From: Bacteroidia bacterium
Lineage (GTDB): Bacteria > Bacteroidota > Bacteroidia > Bacteroidales > Dysgonomonadaceae
Direction of reading: 5' to 3'
DNA length: 10,533 bases
Assembly (NCBI GenBank): GCA_030539475.1
Contig: JAUNRY010000058.1
Coordinates: 1-10,533, forward strand
Within the stretch, counting starts at the first letter, position 1; every line of letters begins with the position of its first letter. Positions 1 to 5,169 of the stretch are shown here, piece after piece. The notes beneath the pieces were generated by a model that did no database searches, was not told the DNA's origin, and was given only the letters and a program-made list of their open reading frames with translations. The position numbers and the translations under genes are program-made.

Positions 1-172
1 AATAAAGCTGGGTTAAGGATGTGCTTATCCTGTTTGCAATAACTACACGTGTTATTTTTACTTCGGCAATTATCCCGCGAAGCATTTCGTTGTATTTATT
101 TGTAGAAATTCCGTATCCCATCGCTTCAGTAAAATTCTCAGTGGTAAAATTACTGTTTTTTTGTTTGTTCAC
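1..172 (-). CDS. Probable N-terminal part of a YhcG/DUF1016-family protein, cut by the window edge
   Basis: An open minus-strand frame begins after an in-frame TAG near position 205 and stays open to the left edge. Its translation includes the stretch YNEMLRGIIAEVK, then TRVVIANRISTSLTQLY as the last residues visible. This resembles the start of the DUF1016 N-terminal domain (YhcG family), where a helix with conserved AxxxVN-type spacing leads into an LYWxIG motif; the tryptophan would lie just outside the window. Family members carry a C-terminal PD-(D/E)XK nuclease-like domain, which is not visible here. The start is uncertain: a GTG at 172 has GGAA about 8 bases upstream, and an ATG at 121 (followed by GYGIS) is equally possible. 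The gene lies downstream of the gdhA terminator on the same strand, so it is probably transcribed separately. The family assignment is from recalled sequence pattern and is moderate to low in confidence. Confidence 0.42.
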   Translation of the reverse strand, partial: MNKQKNSNFTTENFTEAMGYGISTNKYNEMLRGIIAEVKITRVVIANRISTSLTQLY

Positions 173-187
173 AAAATCCGTTCCATC

Positions 188-217
188 AAAAAAGCCGCAA
201 GGCTAAATCCTTACGGC
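188..217 (-). terminator. Rho-independent terminator of gdhA
   Basis: Read on the minus strand, GCCGTAAGG and CCTTGCGGC form a 9-bp stem (one G-T wobble) around a 6-base loop, followed at once by six T residues (positions 193 down to 188). It starts 38 bases beyond the gdhA stop codon and is correctly oriented for it. The same hairpin has only a short TTTT on its plus-strand side, so it is mainly a minus-strand terminator. Confidence 0.85.
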
Positions 218-255
218 TCTTCTGCGGTTTTCAAATAGTATTTAACGATGTATCT

Positions 256-1593
256 TTACAATACGCCTTGCGCCATCATGGCATCGGCTACTTTCATAAA
301 GCCGGCAATGTTTGCGCCTTTCACGTAGTTGATGTAATCATTTTCTTTTCCGTGTGCCACGCATTGGTCGTGAATGTCGCTCATGATTTGATGCAGCCAT
401 TTGTCCACTTCTTCGTTTGTCCACGAAATGTGCATGGCGTTCTGTGTCATTTCCAGTCCCGAACACGCAACGCCGCCCGCATTCACGGCCTTTCCGGGGC
501 CGAAAAGTATTTTGTTTTCCACAAAGAAATCAACGGCTTCTGCCGTGCAACCCATGTTGGAAACTTCAGCAACCAGTATAACGCCGTTTTCTTTCAGTTT
601 TTTTGCGTCTTCCAAGTTCAGTTCGTTTTGGATGGCGCACGGCAACGCTATATCTACTTTGCATTCCCACGGTTTTTTGCCCGGGAAGAATTTCGCGTTC
701 GGATATTCTTCGGCATAGGGTGCAACCACATCGTTGCCCGAGTTGCGAAGTTCCAGCATATACTCGAATTTGTCGGGCGAGTTGATGCCGTTTTCGTCGT
801 AAATATATCCGTCGGGCCCCGAAATGGCAACCACCTTGGCGCCCAGTTCGGTAGCTTTCATGGCGGCTCCCCACGCAACGTTTCCGAAACCGGAAATAGC
901 CACCGTTTTGTCTTTGATGTCGATATTGTGCGTTTGGCACATCTGATGAACAAAATACAACGCGCCAAATCCGGTAGCTTCGGGACGAAGGCGCGAACCG
1001 CCGAATGAACGGCCTTTTCCGGTAAATGTTCCCGTATGTTCGCGGGCCAGTTTTTTGTACATGCCGAACATGTAGCCTACTTCGCGGCCGCCCACGCCTA
1101 TATCGCCGGCGGGAACATCGGTATCGGGGCCGATATTTCGCCACAATTCAGTTACGAATGCCTGGCAAAAACGCATGATTTCGGCTTCGGAGCGTCCTTT
1201 TGGCGCGAAATCCGAACCGCCTTTGCCGCCGCCCATCGGCAAGGTGGTGAGCGCGTTTTTAAATGTTTGTTCGAATCCTAAAAATTTAAGAGACGATAAG
1301 GTAACAGAGGGGTGAAAGCGAATTCCGCCTTTGTACGGGCCAATGGCGCCATTGAACTGAACGCGGTAACCGATGTTTACGTGAACTTTTCCGTTATCGT
1401 CCACCCAAGGCACCCGGAACGTGAAAACGCGGTCGGGTTCAACAATTCTTTCTACTATTCCCGCTTTTTCAAATTCGGGATGTTGGTTGTAAACTTCTTC
1501 AATGGAAGTTAAAACTTCTTTTACAGCCTGAAGATATTCGGCTTCGCCCGGATGCTTCGCCTCCAATTGTGTCATTATGTCATTTACTTTCAT
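256..1593 (-). CDS. gdhA: Glutamate dehydrogenase, hexameric (NADP-type by family)
   Basis: This cytoplasmic enzyme interconverts 2-oxoglutarate plus ammonium and glutamate, the direct route of ammonium assimilation. At 445 residues it has the usual length of the small hexameric class. The substrate-binding and catalytic region is intact: GPYKGGIRFHPS with K88, FKNAL with K112, LPMGGGKGGSDF with the catalytic lysine K124, and PAGDIGVGGRE with D164. The Rossmann fold follows, with AISGFGNVAWGAA (residues 232-244) as the dinucleotide loop and SGPDG at 258-262 at the end of the second strand, which fits NADP or dual coenzyme use rather than strict NAD use; that point is inferred. The ATG start is preceded by an A/T-rich leader without a clear Shine-Dalgarno sequence, normal for Bacteroidota. 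It is a single-gene unit with its own promoter (near 1630) and terminator (188-217). No defects were seen. Confidence 0.97.
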   Translation of the reverse strand: MKVNDIMTQLEAKHPGEAEYLQAVKEVLTSIEEVYNQHPEFEKAGIVERIVEPDRVFTFRVPWVDDNGKVHVNIGYRVQFNGAIGPYKGGIRFHPSVTLSSLKFLGFEQTFKNALTTLPMGGGKGGSDFAPKGRSEAEIMRFCQAFVTELWRNIGPDTDVPAGDIGVGGREVGYMFGMYKKLAREHTGTFTGKGRSFGGSRLRPEATGFGALYFVHQMCQTHNIDIKDKTVAISGFGNVAWGAAMKATELGAKVVAISGPDGYIYDENGINSPDKFEYMLELRNSGNDVVAPYAEEYPNAKFFPGKKPWECKVDIALPCAIQNELNLEDAKKLKENGVILVAEVSNMGCTAEAVDFFVENKILFGPGKAVNAGGVACSGLEMTQNAMHISWTNEEVDKWLHQIMSDIHDQCVAHGKENDYINYVKGANIAGFMKVADAMMAQGVL

Positions 1594-1626
1594 AATATAA
1601 AGTGTGTTTTAAAGTGATTCGCTTGA

Positions 1627-1652
1627 CAAAGGTAAGTATTAAATTGATACTT
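1627..1652 (-). promoter_or_regulatory. gdhA promoter -7 element with overlapping inverted repeat
   Basis: On the minus strand TACCTTTG (1634-1627) matches the Bacteroidota -7 consensus TAnnTTTG exactly. A TTTG further upstream is 29 bases away, too far for a canonical -33 box, so the -33 side is weak. Directly abutting the -7 box is a perfect inverted repeat, AAGTAT (1634-1639) and ATACTT (1647-1652), separated by 7 bases. It occupies the -33 to -7 spacer, where a repressor or activator dimer could act. Transcription would start about 25-30 bases before the ATG. The -7 box is well supported; the operator role is inference. Confidence 0.6.
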
Positions 1653-1861
1653 TATTGCTTTTTCAAAGAAAAAATACAGAAAAAATGAAAAAAATAATTC
1701 ACGGCAATCTGTCGATTTCATTTTCCTAATAATCAGTAGTATAAGAAGGGCGGAAATAGCCATCAAAAAGATTCGAAATCCGGAGTTTTATGGAATAAAA
1801 TTCAATAAATATTTTACTCTGCTTACAATTTTATATTATAAAGAAATGGTTGTTTACATGC
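1653..1861. other. Divergent intergenic region between gdhA and trmB, no gene seen
   Basis: The gap between the two divergent start codons is 332 bases (1594-1925). Apart from the two promoters described separately it is A/T-rich and contains only a 14-codon ATG frame at 1685-1729 with no coding character. No tRNA, terminator or repeat was recognised. The size suggests space for upstream regulation of gdhA, but no further site is visible. Confidence 0.5.
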
Positions 1862-1892
1862 TTTGTATTGCCGGGATTCAAAGTTAAATTTG
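1862..1892 (+). promoter_or_regulatory. Bacteroidota-type promoter for trmB
   Basis: TTTG (1862-1865), a spacer of exactly 19 bases, then TAAATTTG (1885-1892) match the -33/-7 consensus of the Bacteroidota primary sigma factor (TTTG, N19-21, TAnnTTTG) without mismatch. Transcription would begin around 1898-1900, leaving a leader of about 26 bases before the trmB ATG. A second TAnnTTTG (TATTTTTG, 1893-1900) follows immediately but is 27 bases from the -33 box. This promoter may also serve mrp, for which no separate promoter was seen. Confidence 0.8.
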
Positions 1893-1925
1893 TATTTTTG
1901 TAAGTAAATATCGAAAAAAACAGCA

Positions 1926-2711
1926 ATGGGAAAAAATAAATTATCGAAGTTTGCCGATATGGCTACTTATCCAAACGTTTTTCAATACACCTTCGATACG
2001 TTGCAAAGAGAAAATTTTCCCCTGAAAGGGAAATGGAAATCAGGTTATTTCAGAAACGATAATCCGGTTGTTCTTGAGCTCGGATGCGGGAAAGGCGAAT
2101 ACACGGTGGGGTTGGCACAACTGTTTCCCGAAAAAAATTTCATCGGCATCGATATAAAAGGAGCGCGCATGTGGTCGGGCGCCAAACAGGCGTTGAATGA
2201 AAATCTGGCAAATGTTGCTTTTCTACGCACCCACATCGAACTTATCCATCATTTTTTTGCCGAAAACGAAGTCTCGGAAATATGGATTACTTTTCCTGAC
2301 CCGCAGATGTCTAAAACCAACAAACGGCTTACCTCCACCCGGTTTATGAAAACGTACAGTCAGATTTTGGCGGATAACGGCCTTGTTCACCTGAAAACCG
2401 ACAGCAACTTCCTCTACATCTACACCAAAGCCATGATAGAAGAAAATAACCTGACGGTTTTAACGGATACCGACGATTTGTATCAATCGGGAATGGACGA
2501 TAAAATAGTAAATATTCAGACTTTCTATGAACAACAATGGCGTGCTCGTGGTTTGAACATCAAATATATCCAATTTTTGTGTCCGAAAAACCGCATCTGG
2601 GCAGAACCCGATGTTGAAATTGAAAAAGATGAGTATAGAAGTTTTGGGAGAAATGCAGCCCCCTCCGGCTCCCCCGAAAGGGGAGAGCGGCAGCGGGCTT
2701 CCAATAATTAA
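1926..2711 (+). CDS. trmB: tRNA (guanine46-N7)-methyltransferase
   Basis: TrmB transfers a methyl group from S-adenosylmethionine to N7 of G46 in the tRNA variable loop. The SAM-binding motif I is VVLELGCGKGEY (residues 48-59), the acidic end of strand 2 is FIGIDIKG with D76, the FPDPQMSK block at 123-130 carries the family PDP signature, and LVHLKTDSNF (153-162) is motif V-like. The N-terminus (MGKNKLSKFADMATYPNVF) and the segment EQQWRARGLNIKYIQF (202-217) match the Bacteroidales type closely. The native-looking sequence ends at about EYRSFGRN (residue 243). The last 18 residues, rich in Pro, Gly, Ser, Glu and Arg, are encoded by a C/G-rich palindromic repeat that has replaced or extended the 3' end. 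All catalytic motifs lie upstream, so the enzyme is probably active. mrp follows 77 bases downstream. Confidence 0.95.
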   Translation: MGKNKLSKFADMATYPNVFQYTFDTLQRENFPLKGKWKSGYFRNDNPVVLELGCGKGEYTVGLAQLFPEKNFIGIDIKGARMWSGAKQALNENLANVAFLRTHIELIHHFFAENEVSEIWITFPDPQMSKTNKRLTSTRFMKTYSQILADNGLVHLKTDSNFLYIYTKAMIEENNLTVLTDTDDLYQSGMDDKIVNIQTFYEQQWRARGLNIKYIQFLCPKNRIWAEPDVEIEKDEYRSFGRNAAPSGSPERGERQRASNN

Positions 2712-2780
2712 AAAGTAATCAATAATTTACAATAAAATCACTATCCCAATCCTCCCCTTTTGGGGGAGTTAGTGGGGGCT
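2657..2780. repeat. Inverted pair of C/G-rich palindromic repeats (REP- or MITE-like)
   Basis: A 29-base copy at 2657-2685 and a second at 2752-2780 lie in opposite orientation and match at 24 of 29 positions when one is reverse-complemented. Both begin AGCCCCC at their outer ends. Each copy also contains a small hairpin: CTCCCC/GGGGAG at 2669-2685, and again at 2752-2768. The 66 bases between are A/T-rich and non-coding apart from the end of trmB. The left copy encodes the TrmB C-terminal tail and the right copy ends 8 bases before the mrp start codon. Short palindromes of this style are frequent in Bacteroidota genomes. No open reading frame for a transposase is present, so any mobility would be in trans. 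Confidence 0.75.
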
Positions 2781-2788
2781 TTAATATT

Positions 2789-3898
2789 ATGTCAATATAC
2801 CCACAATTAATCATCGACGCGCTCAAAAACGTGCGCTACCCGGGAACGGGACAAGACATCGTTTCTGCCGGAATGGTGGAAGACGACATCCGCATCGACG
2901 GAATGAAAGTGAGCTTTTCGCTCATCACCGAACGCCAGAACGACCCGTTCATAAAATCGCTCGTAAAAATGGCGGAACAGGCAATCTTAACGTACGCTGA
3001 TCCCGATATTCAGATAAAAGGAAACATTTCGGTGAAATCGAAGCAGGCGCCGCGTCCCGCCTTGCCCGATTTGTTGCCCGGCGTAAAAAACATTGTTGCC
3101 GTGGCCTCGGGAAAAGGCGGCGTGGGCAAAAGCACGGTTTGTACCAACCTCGCTATCGCGCTGGCGCAAAAAGGCTACAAAGTAGGGTTGCTCGATGCCG
3201 ATATTTTCGGGCCATCGGTTCCCAAAATGCTCGGCGTGGAAGATGCGTCCGTTTATACCGAAAAAATTGAAGGCCGCGACTTGATTATTCCCGTTGAAAA
3301 TTATGGCGTTAAGATGCTCTCCATCGGTTTCTTTGTGAAAAAAGAAGACGCTGTGGTTTGGCGAGGCGCCATGGCGAGCAACGCGTTGAAACAATTGATT
3401 TCCGATGCCGATTGGGGCGAGTTGGATTATTTGCTTATCGATTTTCCGCCCGGCACAAGCGATATTCACCTCACGTTGGTACAAACCGTTCCCATTGCCG
3501 GAGCCGTAATCGTGAGCACGCCGCAGGAAGTGGCGTTGGCCGATGCGCGCAAAGGAATCAGTATGTTCACGGGCGATAAGGTGAATGTGCCCATCCTCGG
3601 ATTGGTGGAAAATATGGCGTGGTTCACGCCTGCCGAACTGCCCGAAAACAAATATTATATTTTTGGAAAAGACGGTTGCAAACGGTTGGCAGAACAAAGC
3701 GGATACGCGTTGTTGGGGCAAATTCCCATCGTGCAAACCATTCGCGAAGGCGGCGACGACGGACAACCCGTGGCGCTCAACCAAAACAGCATTACCGGAA
3801 TGGCTTTTGCCGAATTGGCCGATAATGTAATTGAAGCAGTTGACAAACGCAACAAGGAATTACCGAAAACGGGGATTGTGGAGATAACGAGGAAATAA
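2789..3898 (+). CDS. mrp: Mrp/ApbC-family P-loop ATPase, Fe-S cluster carrier
   Basis: This cytoplasmic ATPase of the Mrp/Nbp35 group is thought to carry or help insert iron-sulfur clusters. Residues 1-85 form the MIP18/DUF59-type domain (RYPGTGQDIVSAGMVEDD, 16-33). The ATPase domain begins near 100: deviant Walker A SGKGGVGKST (107-116), LLDADIFGPS (134-143) and DFPPGTSDIHLT (218-229). The length, 369 residues, is normal. The CxxC pair that bridges the cluster in many Mrp proteins is absent: the region after VENMAW reads FTPAELPENKYY (279-290), and the only cysteines are C118 and C297. From memory, Bacteroides Mrp proteins share this variant, so it is probably a lineage trait. It follows trmB on the same strand without a visible promoter of its own. 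The ATG at 2789 sits 8 bases after the palindromic repeat and has no clear ribosome-binding site. Confidence 0.94.
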   Translation: MSIYPQLIIDALKNVRYPGTGQDIVSAGMVEDDIRIDGMKVSFSLITERQNDPFIKSLVKMAEQAILTYADPDIQIKGNISVKSKQAPRPALPDLLPGVKNIVAVASGKGGVGKSTVCTNLAIALAQKGYKVGLLDADIFGPSVPKMLGVEDASVYTEKIEGRDLIIPVENYGVKMLSIGFFVKKEDAVVWRGAMASNALKQLISDADWGELDYLLIDFPPGTSDIHLTLVQTVPIAGAVIVSTPQEVALADARKGISMFTGDKVNVPILGLVENMAWFTPAELPENKYYIFGKDGCKRLAEQSGYALLGQIPIVQTIREGGDDGQPVALNQNSITGMAFAELADNVIEAVDKRNKELPKTGIVEITRK

Positions 3899-3931
3899 CC
3901 GACTTTGCAAAAGTTATAGCATTGATTTAAT

Positions 3932-3951
3932 CCCTTATCTTGCGGATAGGG
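3932..3951 (+). terminator. Weak stem-loop after mrp, possible terminator
   Basis: CCC-TATC (3932-3939, one bulged T) pairs with GATAGGG (3945-3951) around a 5-base loop, 33 bases after the mrp stop. Only a short ATTTTG follows, without a proper U-run, so termination here is uncertain. Confidence 0.25.
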
Positions 3952-4035
3952 ACATCGATTTTGTATGCAAAATCTTTATTATCAAAAAAGAAAATTTACG
4001 ATGCTACGCACGGAAACAATACTGGCGTCGGGAGA

Positions 4036-4068
4036 ATGCGCCTTGCGGTCTTAAACCGCATGGCGCGT
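4036..4068. other. Strong imperfect hairpin of unknown role
   Basis: GCGCC (4038-4042) pairs with GGCGC (4062-4066), then a T/T mismatch, then TGCGGT (4044-4049) with ACCGCA (4055-4060) around a 5-base loop. A/T and T/G pairs extend the base by two. No T-run follows directly on either strand (a TTTTT comes about 17 bases later on the plus strand). It lies in the 229-base gap between mrp and the next gene and could be a terminator variant, a leader structure or a single palindromic repeat unit. No promoter could be assigned in this gap. Confidence 0.4.
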
Positions 4069-4127
4069 ACGGAAAATGGCGCAATTTTTCAATTAACCAA
4101 CCTTTGATACACTTTCAAAAAACAACA

Positions 4128-4565
4128 ATGACAAAACGTAAACGCAACAAATCTGGATGTGTCTTTTTCATCCTTCTCGCAATCATCGTGCTTGCCGTCG
4201 CCATCTTCACCAACCCCGATGCGCAAGCGCACAAAGAAGCATTGAAAGCAAAATCCAACGCCATTATGGACGAAATTGTGGCTGAGCGAAACGATGCGCT
4301 CAGCGCCACGGCATGGCAATTGGCGGGAACCCGGCTGCTCAACGAATTCATCGAAACCAACCTTACGGTGGACAACTACTACCTGTTTTCCGTTCCCAAG
4401 GTAAATTGGGACGGAAAATCCTATCCCGTGGGTGTTGGCGCGTTTGGTTACGTGTACATCACCAACGAGTTGAATAAGGAAGTGGTGCAGCCCATCATTG
4501 ATGATATGGAAGAGAAAATCTCCAATACGTTGCCCGATATTCTGAAACAATTTCAATTGAATTAA
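4128..4565 (+). CDS. Small membrane-anchored protein, DUF4359-like
   Basis: The 145-residue product starts with a basic stretch (MTKRKRNKSG), followed by one hydrophobic segment, CVFFILLAIIVLAVAIF (residues 11-27), and then TNPDAQAHKEAL, which recalls the TNP motif at the start of DUF4359 domains. The remainder is soluble, predicted outside the inner membrane, with a VDNYYLFSVPKVNW-GVGAFGYVYI block and a C-terminal helix. Positive residues before the segment favour an N-in, C-out anchor rather than cleavage. The ATG at 4128 was chosen over an upstream TTG at 4104 because it gives the usual short basic N-terminus. Its stop is separated by one base from the ATG of the Nudix gene, so the two are translationally coupled or at least co-transcribed. 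No enzymatic function can be assigned, and the DUF4359 link is by recalled pattern only. Confidence 0.8.
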   Translation: MTKRKRNKSGCVFFILLAIIVLAVAIFTNPDAQAHKEALKAKSNAIMDEIVAERNDALSATAWQLAGTRLLNEFIETNLTVDNYYLFSVPKVNWDGKSYPVGVGAFGYVYITNELNKEVVQPIIDDMEEKISNTLPDILKQFQLN

Positions 4566-4566
4566 T

Positions 4567-5094
4567 ATGCTCCATCCACTCCGGCAGTTCCTTTTCTGCC
4601 CCAAATGCGGCTCGAAAAACTTTCTCGAAAACAACGAAAAATCGAAAAAGTGTTCCCATTGCGCATTCACTTATTATTTCAATTCATCGGCGGCGGTGGT
4701 AGCGGTTATCGAAAACGCCGAAGGCGAAATTTTGGTGGCCACACGCGCCAAAGACCCCGCCAAAGACACGCTGGATTTGTCCGGCGGTTTTATCGACATG
4801 CACGAAACCGCCGAAGAAGCCGTATGCCGCGAAGTTCACGAAGAAACCGGCCTGTTAATAACTTCGGCAGAATACCTTTTCTCCATTCCGAATATTTACG
4901 TATATTCGGGCTTTGAAGTGCATACGGTGGATATGTTTTTCCGATGCAAAGCAAATGATTTCAGCGTGTTAAAGGCGCAGGACGACGTGTCGGGGCTGCA
5001 ATTTGTCGCGCGAAACAAACTCAATCCCGCCGATTTCGGGTTAATGTCGATTCGTAAAGGAATTGAAAAAATCTCAAAAGAAGTTAGAATGTAA
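4567..5094 (+). CDS. Nudix hydrolase with N-terminal zinc ribbon
   Basis: The 175-residue protein has two parts. Residues 8-38 hold a zinc ribbon, CPKC (11-14) and CSHC (29-32). Residues 42-170 form a Nudix domain, with a complete Nudix box: G74, E80, R88-E89, E92-E93 and G95 satisfy Gx5Ex7REUxEExGU. Nudix enzymes cleave nucleoside diphosphates linked to another group, using Mg2+ held by the REUxEE glutamates. The ribbon-plus-Nudix order resembles NudC (NADH pyrophosphatase), but the protein is shorter and the SQPWPFP signature after the box is absent, so the substrate is left open (ADP-ribose, NAD-like or other). It probably acts in the cytoplasm. The gene follows the small membrane protein after 1 base. 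Its final codons (encoding EVRM) and stop lie within a 7-base tandem repeat. Confidence 0.92.
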   Translation: MLHPLRQFLFCPKCGSKNFLENNEKSKKCSHCAFTYYFNSSAAVVAVIENAEGEILVATRAKDPAKDTLDLSGGFIDMHETAEEAVCREVHEETGLLITSAEYLFSIPNIYVYSGFEVHTVDMFFRCKANDFSVLKAQDDVSGLQFVARNKLNPADFGLMSIRKGIEKISKEVRM

Positions 5095-5112
5095 GAAATT
5101 AGAAATTAGAAG
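5080..5112. repeat. Degenerate 7-base tandem repeat (GAAATTA-like)
   Basis: GAAGTTA (5080), GAATGTA plus one extra A (5087), GAAATTA (5095), GAAATTA (5102) and GAAG (5109) run in series. The repeat overlaps the last codons and stop of the Nudix gene and continues into the gap. Confidence 0.65.
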
Positions 5113-5118
5113 AGAAAA

Positions 5119-5157
5119 CTCCGTGTCGCTCAGTGCTGCCTCTGTGTTTCTCTGTGT
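5119..5157. repeat. Four-unit CTCTGTGT array at ~10-base period
   Basis: Octamers CTCCGTGT (5119), CTCAGTGC (5129), CTCTGTGT (5140) and CTCTGTGT (5150) are spaced 10, 11 and 10 bases apart, close to one DNA helical turn. The array ends 12 bases before the ATG of the TPR gene. No promoter motif is visible in this gap, so transcription probably reads through from upstream. Confidence 0.7.
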
Positions 5158-5169
5158 AATGAACCAAAT

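Noticed and set aside
21..206. Plus-strand open frame of 61 codons at the left edge
   Set aside because: It runs into the gdhA terminator, has no family resemblance, and lies opposite a minus-strand frame that looks like a real DUF1016 N-terminus.
268..1008. Long plus-strand frame antisense to gdhA
   Set aside because: It lies wholly within gdhA on the other strand; its Phe/His/Val-rich translation is typical of an antisense shadow of a real gene.
1685..1729. Fourteen-codon ATG frame in the gdhA-trmB gap
   Set aside because: It is too short, has no promoter or conserved sequence visible, and lies in A/T-rich spacer.
1893..1900. Second TAnnTTTG box upstream of trmB
   Set aside because: It is 27 bases from the -33 TTTG, whereas the preceding box has the ideal 19-base spacing.
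4104..4127. Upstream TTG start for the small membrane protein
   Set aside because: The ATG at 4128 gives a normal basic N-terminus before the membrane segment; the eight extra residues have no support.
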